From: Gillisia marina | GTDB taxonomy: Bacteria > Bacteroidota > Bacteroidia > Flavobacteriales > Flavobacteriaceae | Length of the DNA: 64,000 bases | NCBI RefSeq assembly: GCF_000258765.1 | Contig: NZ_AJLT01000042.1 | Span: forward strand, 1 to 64,000 | Reading direction: 5' to 3' | Shown here: positions 45,327-54,670 of the stretch, one piece after another | Numbering within the stretch: the first letter of the stretch is position 1 | Layout: each line of letters begins with the position of its first letter | Translations under genes and position numbers: made by a program | Notes under the pieces: generated by a model | Told to the model about the DNA's origin: nothing | Database searches by the model: none | The model's input: only the letters and a program-made list of their open reading frames with translations

Positions 45327-46058
45327 TTACTGATTCCAAATTTCCCAGGCTTTTTCTGCCTGAAATTCCAACATCGCTAATCCATTTGTAACTTTCGCGT
45401 TTTGGTCTAACGCAAGTTTCATCAATTTTGTATGCGAGGGGTTATAAATTAAATCAAAAACCAAATGTTTTGAAGTAAGAAATTGAGTTGGAATAGGAGG
45501 ATTCTGCTCAATATTGGGAGAAGTTCCCAAAGGAGTAGTATTTATAATTAAGTTGTGACTTTCCATAATGTCCGAAGTTAATTCGGAATACGTAAAGTTG
45601 CCGAAAGACTTGGTTCTCGAAACATAGGTAAATTCAATTTCTAATTTCTGAAGTGCATAAGAAATAGCCTTTGAAGCTCCTCCGGTTCCCAGAATTAACG
45701 CTTTTTTGTGATGTGCTTTTAAATACGGTTTGAGAGCTTCCGTAAAACCAAAATAATCGGTATTGTAACCAATCAACTTTTCGTTTTCTTTAATTTTAAT
45801 TGTGTTTACCGCGCCAATTTCTTTAGCGGTAGAATCTAGTTCATCTAGATAGGGAATAATGGCTTCTTTATACGGAATAGTCACATTAAAACCGCTAATA
45901 TCATTATTTTCATTAAGAAGTACTGGGAATTCGGTGATGTGAGCTAGATCGAAATTCTTATAAATTGCTTCAATTTTTTCTGAAGAAAATTTCTGATTGA
46001 AATAGGTTCTTGAAAATGAATAATCAATATTCTTTCCTATTAATCCAAAGGTTTTCAT
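45327..46058 (-). CDS. aroE: Shikimate dehydrogenase
   Basis: AroE reduces 3-dehydroshikimate to shikimate with NADPH in the chorismate pathway, which also feeds pabB in this window. The 243-residue protein has the substrate-binding start FGLIGKNIDYSFSRTYFNQKF, the catalytic segment GFNVTIPYKEAIIPYLD (Lys), the NADP motif ILGTGGASKAISYAL, and the ending NGLAMLEFQAEKAWEIW. The start overlaps the upstream DUF368 stop by 4 bases, so the two are coupled. It is slightly shorter than E. coli AroE, as is usual in Bacteroidota. Confidence 0.93.
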   Translation of the reverse strand: MKTFGLIGKNIDYSFSRTYFNQKFSSEKIEAIYKNFDLAHITEFPVLLNENNDISGFNVTIPYKEAIIPYLDELDSTAKEIGAVNTIKIKENEKLIGYNTDYFGFTEALKPYLKAHHKKALILGTGGASKAISYALQKLEIEFTYVSRTKSFGNFTYSELTSDIMESHNLIINTTPLGTSPNIEQNPPIPTQFLTSKHLVFDLIYNPSHTKLMKLALDQNAKVTNGLAMLEFQAEKAWEIWNQ

Positions 46059-47071
46059 ACTTCTTTATTTCTATTTTCATACCAGCCTAAACCTAGAACT
46101 ATAAAAACTCCAATTACGATAAAGAAGATGGCCAACCACGTTTCTGAAGTTGTGAATGTTGGAAAATATCTATCGTAATTATCCAATATTTTATTGCCAT
46201 GAACATCCAATCTAAATTCACCTTCAGCATTTAGTTTGTAAATTTTTTCTTTCCAAGGCCACACCACTCCTAAAGAACCGGTAATAAAGCCTATGATGAC
46301 CGAGTATGACTCCCTTTTATATCGCTTTAAAACGAAACCAAGCAAATGAGAAAGTGAAACGAGTCCTGCTAAAGAACCCAGAGAAAAAACCACAAGCACT
46401 TGTAATAAACGCATTCTTTGGGAGTTGTCTAAAAAGGAGAAATCCATTAAAAACACATCTTTTATAGTGTCATAAAGAGCATTTACAGAGTCTACAAGTA
46501 GCAATACATAATTACCAAGAAGTATAAGAATGAACGAGCCGGAAAGTCCCGGAAGGGTCATTCCTGAAACACCTATAATGCCGCATATAAAAACAAACCA
46601 AAGGTTATCATTTTCTCGGGCTGGCTCTAAAAAGCTAATCGCGACTCCGGCAACTATCCCCATTATCATAAAGGTGATGTTACGTTTAGACCAATTTTTA
46701 AAGTCCTTACCTATATAATAAATAGAGCCTATGATCATACCAAAAAAAGAGGCCCAGACATAGAGTTCGTAATGGACAATCAAATAGTCTAGTAGTTGGG
46801 AAACGCTAAAATAGCTTATCACCATCCCGAGGATTAGAAGGCCAAGGAATTTTCCATTTACATATTGGTAGAGACTCTTAAATCTCCCGCTAATAAGCAG
46901 CTTAAAAGCCTTGAGATTTATTTTTTGAAGAGAATATATAAATTCTTCGTAAAAGCCAGCAACAAAGGCTACTACACCACCAGAAACTCCGGGAACCTTG
47001 TTAGCTGCTCCCATTGCCAAACCTTTAAGTACTAGAAATATTTTGTCACTAAAGGTTCTAGTTTGTTGCAT
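46055..47071 (-). CDS. DUF368 membrane protein (copy 2), candidate undecaprenyl-phosphate flippase
   Basis: This 338-residue protein has about eight membrane helices and the DUF368 family marks: GLAMGAANKVPGVSGGVVAFVAG at the N-terminus and GVSGMTLPGLSGSFILILLGNY in the middle (the two inverted halves). Members of DUF368 were shown to move undecaprenyl phosphate back across the inner membrane, so recycling the lipid carrier for wall and LPS synthesis is the probable role. It overlaps the preceding DUF368 gene by 14 bases and aroE by 4. It is longer than copy 1, with a C-terminal extension (about 25 residues). Confidence 0.88.
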   Translation of the reverse strand: MQQTRTFSDKIFLVLKGLAMGAANKVPGVSGGVVAFVAGFYEEFIYSLQKINLKAFKLLISGRFKSLYQYVNGKFLGLLILGMVISYFSVSQLLDYLIVHYELYVWASFFGMIIGSIYYIGKDFKNWSKRNITFMIMGIVAGVAISFLEPARENDNLWFVFICGIIGVSGMTLPGLSGSFILILLGNYVLLLVDSVNALYDTIKDVFLMDFSFLDNSQRMRLLQVLVVFSLGSLAGLVSLSHLLGFVLKRYKRESYSVIIGFITGSLGVVWPWKEKIYKLNAEGEFRLDVHGNKILDNYDRYFPTFTTSETWLAIFFIVIGVFIVLGLGWYENRNKEV

Positions 47072-47996
47072 TTTGAGCGATTGGTTTTTGGGTGGCTACG
47101 CGCTCTAAGATAAGAATTAAAGTAAATCCGGCAAGAATTAATGCAATTGCAGCAAGAACATGTGATTCTCCTTGAAAATTTGTAGGCCAAACAGACATTT
47201 CTCTTATCACTATGGTTTTGTCTCCAACTTTTTCAGATTCCAATACTTCTTTCCAAGGCCATATTTTGTTCAAGGAGCCTGCTATAAATCCAGTTAAAAC
47301 CGCTAGTGTGATACTACTATAATGATCAAAAAGCCATTTTAGAACTCGGGAGAAAGTTAAAAGTCCAACAATAGCTCCTAAGGCAACAACGGCTAAAGTT
47401 TTAAAATCGAAATCATGGGCGGCTTCAGTTACTGTTTTGTAAGACCCTAAAAGCACCAATATAAAGGCACCAGAAATTCCGGGTAAGATCATAGCACAAA
47501 CAGCTATGGATCCTGCTAAAAATAAAAACCACAGATTCGTATTGGCACCCAAAGGTGGTAGCATGACTATATAAAATGCAATTGCAGCACCTATCAATAG
47601 GGCCATAACAATTTTAAAATTCCATTTTGGTATCTGTTTCGCTACAAACCAGATACTGGCTAAAATCAATCCGAAGAAAAAAGACCAGATCATTATTGGG
47701 TGCGCTTCCAATAGATAATTGGTTAAACGCATTACCGTAAAAATACTGATTAAAATTCCAGAGAGCAATGCAACTAGAAAAGCTCCATTAGCTGCTCGCC
47801 ACATGGCTCTAAAACCTTGTTCTTTCCAAATGGTGATAAGGCCTAAATTGATGCCACTTATGGTAGCAATTAATTCCTGATAAATTCCGGTAATAAATGC
47901 AATGGTTCCTCCAGACACTCCCGGAACTACATCTGCTGCACCCATTGCCATCCCTTTAAGCGTAATTGTAAGGTAATCTTTTAAACTTCTTTGCAT
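47058..47996 (-). CDS. DUF368 membrane protein (copy 1), candidate undecaprenyl-phosphate flippase
   Basis: This 312-residue DUF368 protein has GMAMGAADVVPGVSGGTIAFITG and ICAMILPGISGAFILVLLGSY-type halves (MILPGISGAFILVLLGSY as seen), with hydrophobic helices throughout. It is clearly a paralogue of copy 2: both share MAMGAA-x-VPGVSGG, ARLLGS/GNY and the WPWKE segment near residue 260 (KIWPWKEVLE here, VVWPWKEKIY in copy 2). Two tandem copies overlapping by 14 bases suggest they may form a pair or differ in specificity (inference). Start ATG at 47996. Confidence 0.88.
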   Translation of the reverse strand: MQRSLKDYLTITLKGMAMGAADVVPGVSGGTIAFITGIYQELIATISGINLGLITIWKEQGFRAMWRAANGAFLVALLSGILISIFTVMRLTNYLLEAHPIMIWSFFFGLILASIWFVAKQIPKWNFKIVMALLIGAAIAFYIVMLPPLGANTNLWFLFLAGSIAVCAMILPGISGAFILVLLGSYKTVTEAAHDFDFKTLAVVALGAIVGLLTFSRVLKWLFDHYSSITLAVLTGFIAGSLNKIWPWKEVLESEKVGDKTIVIREMSVWPTNFQGESHVLAAIALILAGFTLILILERVATQKPIAQNATN

Positions 47997-48145
47997 TTTT
48001 TAAATAATCAAAAACCTTATGGGTGAGGCCACAAAGTATACTATGTATATTTTTTTAATTCTTGTATTTCCGATAATTATAAGCATGGAAAAGAATTAAG
48101 CCTTCTCTTTGAAAGCTAAATTTCTTTCCAAAAATAATTAAAATA

Positions 48146-49543
48146 CTAGGAGGTTTTTATATAAGAATTAATAATTTCCTTCACGCTTTTTCTATTGAAG
48201 ATCTGAGGGAAAAGTTCTTCGATAATGATGTAATATTCAGAATCTATTTTAAGTCCATTATTTAAATGAAAATAACCTTTATCACCTTCATTTAAATTGA
48301 AATAAAGCCCTGCTAACCTATATTCGATTTCGGCAGAATCAGGATAGAATTCTATAGCCTGCATTAAATTCTGAATAGCAGTTTCATATTCCCCAAGGTT
48401 TATAAGGATATCGCAACGTCTAATCCACGTCTCCAACTCGTAATTACCAAGCTCAATAGTTTTTTGATATCCACGCTCGGCTTCTTCAAAGAAATTAAGG
48501 CGGCTGTTTATCTTTGCGAAGCGTTTCCAATAAAGCACATTTTCTTCATCAATATTAATCGCTTTATTTATATAATATAGTGCTTTTTGGTAATTCTTTT
48601 TCTTGAAATAAAAGTCGGTTATAGCGATCCATCCTTTATCCAATAATGGATCTTCATGAACAGTTTTAGAATAATTTTCCAGAGCATACTCATCTAAACC
48701 TAATTTTTCGAAACATTTTCCAATTCTTAAATATGCAAATGATGTGGGATCATCTAAGTCTAAAGTGATTTTATAATTTTCAATCGCTTCATTATACCTA
48801 CCTAGTTTTTCAAGAACTTTTCCTTTTTCAAGGTAAGCTCCAATAAAATATTCGTCGCTAATAATGGCAAAATCAAACGCCATTAAAGCTTTATCTAATT
48901 GCTTAAGGTCAAAATACTGTTTTCCAACTTGATGCCAAGCAACTTCGCAATAGGGATTCTTGTTGAGGAACATGTTGAGAAAGTCAATTGACTCATTCTT
49001 TTGTTCCAGAAAATCGAAACAATACATAATATTATACAATGCAGAATAATCTTCTTCATCTGCTTCTAAACATTGCATAAAGCTAAGCTTCGCATTTTCG
49101 AAATCTTCTAAAAATAAATATTCCATTCCTAACAAGGAATAAACATCTGCAGTGTCAAGAGTGATATCAAGGGCAAGTTCCAACATCTGAATCGCCATTT
49201 TGTGATCGTCTCGTTTAGAAAAAATATTAGCTTTTTGGATAAAAATCTCCTCATTGGAGGATTCCAAAGTATGTAGTTCGTTTAATAGACCATCTGCAAG
49301 GTCTAATTTATCCTCAAATACTAGGATTTCAACTCTAAATAATTTCAAATTCGTAGAAGTGGGGTGTTGAGCCAGTCCTAATTTCACGGCCTTTTTAGCC
49401 AGTGCAATTTTTCCATTCTCTAAATAGTGATGAATGATATCCTCAAATTCTTCTGAATCAAAAAACAAAACATCATTTGTTTTTAGCATAGATTCAAAAC
49501 GGGTAAGTGAGAAATTGTTTTCTTCGTTATGACTTAATTGCAT
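48146..49543 (-). CDS. Tetratricopeptide-repeat protein
   Basis: This 465-residue protein consists of about twelve TPR-type helical hairpins, with recognisable units such as AIQMLELALDITLDTADVYS, AIENYKITLDLDDPTSFAYL, and DEYALENYSKTVHEDPLLDK. It lacks a signal peptide and membrane segments, so it is probably cytoplasmic. TPR proteins serve as scaffolds, and no partner can be named. It lies 100 bases downstream of the aminotransferase gene and 150 bases upstream of the DUF368 pair on the minus strand, so it may belong to the same unit as the OstA-like gene. Confidence 0.87.
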   Translation of the reverse strand: MQLSHNEENNFSLTRFESMLKTNDVLFFDSEEFEDIIHHYLENGKIALAKKAVKLGLAQHPTSTNLKLFRVEILVFEDKLDLADGLLNELHTLESSNEEIFIQKANIFSKRDDHKMAIQMLELALDITLDTADVYSLLGMEYLFLEDFENAKLSFMQCLEADEEDYSALYNIMYCFDFLEQKNESIDFLNMFLNKNPYCEVAWHQVGKQYFDLKQLDKALMAFDFAIISDEYFIGAYLEKGKVLEKLGRYNEAIENYKITLDLDDPTSFAYLRIGKCFEKLGLDEYALENYSKTVHEDPLLDKGWIAITDFYFKKKNYQKALYYINKAINIDEENVLYWKRFAKINSRLNFFEEAERGYQKTIELGNYELETWIRRCDILINLGEYETAIQNLMQAIEFYPDSAEIEYRLAGLYFNLNEGDKGYFHLNNGLKIDSEYYIIIEELFPQIFNRKSVKEIINSYIKTS

Positions 49544-49642
49544 ACACTGGGGATTACGAGATTTCTACAGTATTAAAGTTATAAAGGATAACAGTTAAAC
49601 TGTAAGGGTATCTATATTGTTTTTAACAAAGTAATTAACAAG

Positions 49643-50830
49643 TTAAGATTGACTTTCAATTTCATTTAAAATGTCAATAATAATGCCACATCCTTCTTTA
49701 ATTTCCTGAGTTGTAATTGTTAAGGGGGGAGTTATTCTAATGGCAGTTTTTTCAAATAAAAGCCAGAACAAAATTAGACCTTTCTCTTGTGCTTTCAAAA
49801 TAATTGTTGTTGCCATTTCTTCTGAAGTAGTAATCGCAGCAAGCATAAGCCCTATCCCTCTTACTTCTTTAATAAGTGGATGTACGAGTAACTTTCTGAA
49901 TAATTTTTCTTTCTGAAGGGTTTCTGCCATAAGGTCAGATTCTGTGATTTCCTGCAAAGTGGCTAGTGCGGCCGCAGCAATTACGGGATTACCTCCAAAC
50001 GTAGTAATATGTCCTAATTTAGGATTGTCCATAAGTGTATCCATCACTTCTTCTGATGCGGTAAAGGCACCAATTGGCATTCCACCACCCATACCTTTTC
50101 CCATTACTAGAATATCAGGTACCATGTTATAATGTTCAAAACCAAACAATTTTCCGGTTCTTCCAAATCCAGGCTGAATTTCATCTATGATCAATAAGGC
50201 ACCTGCTTTTTCGCAATGTGCTTTTAGTTTTTGTAAATAATTGTTTTCAGGTAAAATAAAACCGGCTCCTCCTTGAATAGTTTCAAGGATTACCGCGGCG
50301 GTATTTACTGTAATGTCTTTAAAATCTTCTTCAGAATTAAAATTTATAAAACGAACATCTCCAATGAGTGGTCTAAATGGAGCTACGCGTTCTTCATAAC
50401 TCATTAAACTCAAGGAACCCATCGTGTTTCCATGATAAGCATTTTTGGCTGCGATAATTTCGGTTCTTCCTGTAGATCGTCTGGCTAGTTTTAAGGCTCC
50501 TTCCATAGCTTCGGTACCAGAATTAGTAAGATATGTTTTGCTTAAAGGTTTTGGTAAGTGCTTCGCTAAAAGTTTGGTTAAATCAACAGCAGGGGATAGG
50601 GCAAATTCTCCATACACCATTACATGCAGATATTTTTCTGCTTGCTCTTTAATCGCACTAACAACCCGGGGATGACAATGTCCTAAACTGCAGGCTGAAA
50701 CTCCCGCCACGAAATCTAAAAATTTTCTTCCTTGTATTGAATAAATGTAAGAGCCTTTAGCATGGGAAATTTCCATAGCTAAGGGGTGCGGCGTGGTTTG
50801 CGCCTGATATTTTAAAAAATCTTCTTTCAA
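49643..50830 (-). CDS. Class III (acetylornithine/GABA-type) aminotransferase
   Basis: This 395-residue PLP enzyme of fold type I, class III, moves an omega-amino group. Seen: YSIQGRKFLDFVAGVSACSLGHCHPRV near the N-terminus, TNSGTEAMEGALKLARRST, the PLP-contact LLIIDEIQPGFGRTG, and the lysine in VMGKGMGGGMPIGAFT. I cannot tell the substrate; acetylornithine, GABA and diaminopelargonate enzymes share these motifs. The start is a TTG that follows the OstA-like stop directly (TAG then TTG), so the two are translationally joined; this is unusual for functions so different. No arginine or biotin genes are near. Confidence 0.85.
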   Translation of the reverse strand: MKEDFLKYQAQTTPHPLAMEISHAKGSYIYSIQGRKFLDFVAGVSACSLGHCHPRVVSAIKEQAEKYLHVMVYGEFALSPAVDLTKLLAKHLPKPLSKTYLTNSGTEAMEGALKLARRSTGRTEIIAAKNAYHGNTMGSLSLMSYEERVAPFRPLIGDVRFINFNSEEDFKDITVNTAAVILETIQGGAGFILPENNYLQKLKAHCEKAGALLIIDEIQPGFGRTGKLFGFEHYNMVPDILVMGKGMGGGMPIGAFTASEEVMDTLMDNPKLGHITTFGGNPVIAAAALATLQEITESDLMAETLQKEKLFRKLLVHPLIKEVRGIGLMLAAITTSEEMATTIILKAQEKGLILFWLLFEKTAIRITPPLTITTQEIKEGCGIIIDILNEIESQS

Positions 50831-52641
50831 CTATTCTGATTTTTTCTTAGCACCATTTACAGACTTCTTCTTTTTCTCCAATAGTTTTTTCTTGTCTAAG
50901 AGAAAAGAGTCAACTTCTTTTATGGGAACTCCTAAACTATCAACTTTGGTATCTTTAAGATCTTCAGGGCTTAATCTGGAATTTTCATTTAACAAGGAAG
51001 GTTCTCCATTTGTCTCATCAAAAAAGTCTTCTTGTTCTTCCGGTAAAGGAATTCCTTTGATCTTTATAAGCTTAGGAGGTTCTTCTCCTTTAAATAAATC
51101 AGATTTCTGTAATAATTGCTCCTCTCCCCGCCAATTAAAGCCGGGAAGTTCGCGAGCATTTGGAGGAAAATCTTCTGGAGGTGTGAGTGTCCCATCTACT
51201 TGTTTATAATAATAGATATCTCGAATTGTTTTATTTTCAAAGAGAATTTTTATAGAACTAGAGAGAGTTTTATTGATGCCTAACAATTCATTTTCTTCAT
51301 TTCTGCTATAGTAAATAGTTTCAGTATTTTTTATAATATCAACCTGATACAATTCATTATTTACAAATAGTCCGGTGAGTTCTTTTCCTTTTACTTGATT
51401 ATAGCCTTCTATACTATCCTTCTGAATAAGAAATGCATCATAAAAAAACTTTTAAAGAATCGAGTTTTTCGGTTTCTGGATTATTAAGAATATGAATAGT
51501 ATCTCCGGTCATCTGATTATTATCTGACCAAACTATTGGAGTTCTTTTCTTGGTTACTGAAGTCGCGGGACCACTTCCAATATTAATGAGCTTCGTAATT
51601 CCTTTTTTCTGATTCACATATACAGAATCGCTCTTACCGCTCATATCACTTTTGAATAATCGAACATTATAGAAGCCTCTTACAATTCTATTTTCCGGTT
51701 TTCCGGTAATCATCAAGGTGTCACTATGAATAAAAATTGAATCCTTATCCTGAATGGTAGCTGCTACAGCTCTCTTAGTGATAAAAACTGAATCTTTTTC
51801 GCGATACACTTCCGCATAATGACCGGTAATTAAACTATGATTTAAAGTATCAGTTACTTTGATGTTGTTTGTTCCGGAAGCAAAGCTTTTTGCTCTGTTA
51901 AAATAGAGACTATCTCCTTCCAAGATTCTATTTTCATAATCGATTCTGGAATTCTTCACAAAATATCCAACATCTCCACGAGTGTCATAAAACCCACGTT
52001 CACAATAAACCGTACTGGTTTCACTTTCAATAGTAGTTGGGCCATATAGATAGGCATAGCCACTATCAGAATAAAAATCCAGCTGTTGGGAGTTGATAGT
52101 GTATTTAGGATTAGTAACTTTTACATTACTAAGAAATGAGTATTTATCCTGATCCATATAATACCTTCCAATTCTGCTGGTAAGTACACTTGCCGTATCT
52201 CGAACCGTTCCTCCACTTCTATAATAGGCTTGTTGTTTTACTCGATCAAAGAATAAAGTATCAGTTTCAATAGAAGACTGTGGCCTGCTCATTTTTACAT
52301 TTCCACTGGCAAATGCAAATTGGGTAGTTCCATTATATTCGGCATACTTACTTTGCATAGTAACAGTATCTCCCTGTTGCATTCTCACATTTCCATAGGC
52401 CTTGAAAAAGTTTGCCTGATCATAATGAATTGCCTGATCACACCAAATCTCTATCCCTTCATGAATAAAATGAACCTGATTGGTCACTTTGCTTAAAATA
52501 ATAGCACCCGGATATTTGTTTTCGTCTTTTAAAGTCCTGTCACTGGTATAGTCAATTTTTTTTTGACTCTTGTGCGAAAGTTTTGGTTATGCTTAACAAG
52601 CATAATAAGATGATAAATAAATTATGAGAAGGAATTTTCAA
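50831..52641 (-). pseudogene. OstA-like LPS-transport protein with two frameshifts
   Basis: This protein belongs to the OstA-like (LptA/LptD N-domain, PF13100) family, periplasmic beta-jellyroll proteins that carry LPS to the outer membrane. A TTG at 52641 opens a signal peptide (LFIILLCLLSITKTFAQ), then ESKK and a break at nine A on the minus strand (T9 at 52556-52564). The next frame carries KIDYTSDRTLKDENKYPGA, TNQVHFIHEGIEIWCDQAI and many repeated strands (for example SGNVKMSRPQSSIETDTLFF) to LDSLKVF, where a run of seven T on the minus strand (A7 at 51442-51448) ends it. The last frame gives YDAFLIQKDSIEGYNQVKGK and the charged tail. Removing one base at each run yields a 602-residue protein. 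Confidence 0.86.
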
Positions 52642-52934
52642 ATCTAAAGAGTTTGATTCAAAAGTAATGAAAAGTGAAGCAACGGGAATAGTTCGTTCTT
52701 CAAAAATATAGATATTAAGAATAAAATGATATATCCGGTATAAGAATGTATTATCAATAGGGGCAAGGTTGATTTGTTAAGTTATGTTACGATAAATGCG
52801 AGAAATCACAAACTTTTCTAAATATTAACTAAAATTAATATTTTCGAAATCTCTTTAAGAAAATATTAACCATCTAAGGGAAACTAGTCTTGTTTTTCTC
52901 ACGTAAGTTTAGGCATAATCTAGAAAACTTAATT

Positions 52935-53717
52935 ATGAAAAAACCAGTGATTAAAGTGGAAGTTTCCTCGGAAGCCCACTCAAAAACAAGTAACTCTCGT
53001 AGACAATTCCTGAAAATTGGAAGTTTAGCGGTAGTAGGATCCAGCTTATTTTTATATGGATGTAGTGATGATGATGACAATGCAGGCCCAGTTACTCCAC
53101 CAGTAGATGGAGTTTTCGATTTAGGAAGCGGAAATTTGGGAATTTTAAATTATGCGTATGCCTTGGAACAGCTAGAAGCGGAATTTTATACTGAAGTAGT
53201 GGCAGGAGCTTATTATATGGGCTTGGCAGACGGTTCTGCAGAAAAAACACTTCTTGAAGATGTATGGTATCACGAAGTAATACACCGTGAATTCTTTAAA
53301 ACAGCCATAAGTGCTGTTGCACCAGATGATATTTTACCAGACTTAGAATTTGATTTTAGCGGTGTTGATTTTAGTAGCCGTGATTCTGTGCTAGCCACAT
53401 CTCTAATATTAGAAGATACAGGAGTTTCAGCTTATAATGGTGCGGGTAAATTAATAGACGTAACTGCGCCAATGGGTGATACTTATTTGTTGCTTGCAGG
53501 AAAAATAGTTTCGGTTGAAGCTAGACACGCTTCAGCATTTGCAGATTTAATTAATCCAGGTACTACTGCCTTTGCTAGAGATGGTATTTTAGTAGACCTT
53601 GGTGGAACTGGATTATCTTATGACAAGGCAACACCACCAAGTGATGTTCTTGCTGCGGTTGGAGCCACAGGGTTTGTTACAACTGAATTTACTGCAAATG
53701 AATTACCAACTGAGTAA
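52935..53717 (+). CDS. Exported ferritin-like protein with Tat signal and lipobox
   Basis: This 260-residue protein has an exact Tat motif SRRQFLK at 21-27, a hydrophobic stretch and a lipobox ending in Cys43 (FLYGC, then SDDDD), so it should be folded in the cytoplasm and lipid-anchored after export. The mature part is a ferritin-like four-helix bundle (PF13668 type): EQLEAEFYTEV, WYHEVIHREFF, ILEDTGVSAYNGAGK and SVEARHASAFADL supply the Glu and His pattern for a diiron site. It starts at ATG 52935; the frame is open upstream without a signal-like start. The second copy follows 27 bases later. Role in iron or oxidative stress is inference. Confidence 0.83.
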   Translation: MKKPVIKVEVSSEAHSKTSNSRRQFLKIGSLAVVGSSLFLYGCSDDDDNAGPVTPPVDGVFDLGSGNLGILNYAYALEQLEAEFYTEVVAGAYYMGLADGSAEKTLLEDVWYHEVIHREFFKTAISAVAPDDILPDLEFDFSGVDFSSRDSVLATSLILEDTGVSAYNGAGKLIDVTAPMGDTYLLLAGKIVSVEARHASAFADLINPGTTAFARDGILVDLGGTGLSYDKATPPSDVLAAVGATGFVTTEFTANELPTE

Positions 53718-53744
53718 TTAATTTATCAATTTAAAACGAAAAAA

Positions 53745-54587
53745 ATGAATTTATTAAAAATATTAGACAACCTTTCTAACGAAGATCTTTTAAACACAAA
53801 AAGTTCTAGAAGAGGTTCCATAAGTCAATTTACGAATACAAGTAAGAATATTGCTTTGGCATCTATTCCTTTTGCTTTAGCTGCTACTAGTAGCAAAGCT
53901 AAGGCTGCAACTGCATCAATGTCTGCTGCGGCATTCCAAGCTACTCCAACAGAGGTATTAAACTTTGCTTTAACTCTAGAATATTTGGAGCGTAACTTTT
54001 ATCAAATAGCGATGGATACTGATGGACTTATACCTGAAGCAGATCGTGCAGTTTTTGGACAAATATTAAAGCACGAAACTTCTCACGTTAACTTTTTTGC
54101 AGCTGCTTTAGGAGAGAACGCCATTGAGGAACCAACTTTTGATTTTACAGGAGCTCCAGGAGGCTTAGCATTAGATACTTTTGAAAACTATGAAACTTTC
54201 ATGGCATTATCTCAAGGGTTTGAAGATACAGGAGTGAGAGCTTTCAAAGGACAAGCAGGTGCATTGGCCAATGATAATGATTTATTGACTTTTGCTTTAC
54301 AAGTTCACTCGGTAGAGGCAAGACATGCTTCCCAAGTACGTAGAATGAGAGGTCAAAAAGGCTGGGTAACCGGTGGTACTGCTATGAGTAATGGTATCCC
54401 TTCTGCATTTGATGCAGTATATGCAGGAGAAGCAAATACTGTACAAGGTGGTGTAGAACTTGCAGGGTTGTTTGGTGAATTTGGAGGGCCTCAAGCTGTT
54501 CAAGAAGCTTTTGATGAGCCATTAACGATGGGTGAAGTACTTGCTATAGGTGGAATCTTTATTGTTTCAGAGGATAGTGATAACTAG
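53745..54587 (+). CDS. Second exported ferritin-like protein
   Basis: This 280-residue protein is a paralogue of the one before it. Its N-terminus has SSRRGSISQF and a hydrophobic stretch IALASIPFALAATSSKAKA ending in a likely AxA cleavage site, so it is probably exported, perhaps by Tat, and is not a lipoprotein. The ferritin-like core shows FALTLEYLERNFYQIA, ILKHETSHVNFFAAAL, GFEDTGVRAFKGQAGAL and SVEARHASQVRRMRG, matching every metal-ligand segment of copy 1. It is the last gene of a two-gene operon ended by a strong terminator. Confidence 0.82.
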   Translation: MNLLKILDNLSNEDLLNTKSSRRGSISQFTNTSKNIALASIPFALAATSSKAKAATASMSAAAFQATPTEVLNFALTLEYLERNFYQIAMDTDGLIPEADRAVFGQILKHETSHVNFFAAALGENAIEEPTFDFTGAPGGLALDTFENYETFMALSQGFEDTGVRAFKGQAGALANDNDLLTFALQVHSVEARHASQVRRMRGQKGWVTGGTAMSNGIPSAFDAVYAGEANTVQGGVELAGLFGEFGGPQAVQEAFDEPLTMGEVLAIGGIFIVSEDSDN

Positions 54588-54613
54588 AAGTTAAACTAGA
54601 TTACTTTTATATT

Positions 54614-54645
54614 AAAAATGCCTTTCAGAAATGAAAGGCATTTTT
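54614..54645 (+). terminator. Terminator after the ferritin-like pair
   Basis: AAAAATGCCTTTCA and TGAAAGGCATTTTT form a perfect 14-pair stem with a GAAA tetraloop, followed by T. It also faces the end of purA on the other strand. Confidence 0.88.
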
Positions 54646-54670
54646 TTATAAGATAATTTTTTAAAAGAAA

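Noticed and set aside
52642-52934. Gene or RNA in the 293-base gap between the OstA-like and ferritin-like genes
   Set aside because: No coherent frame or stable hairpin is visible; it is probably the divergent promoter region.
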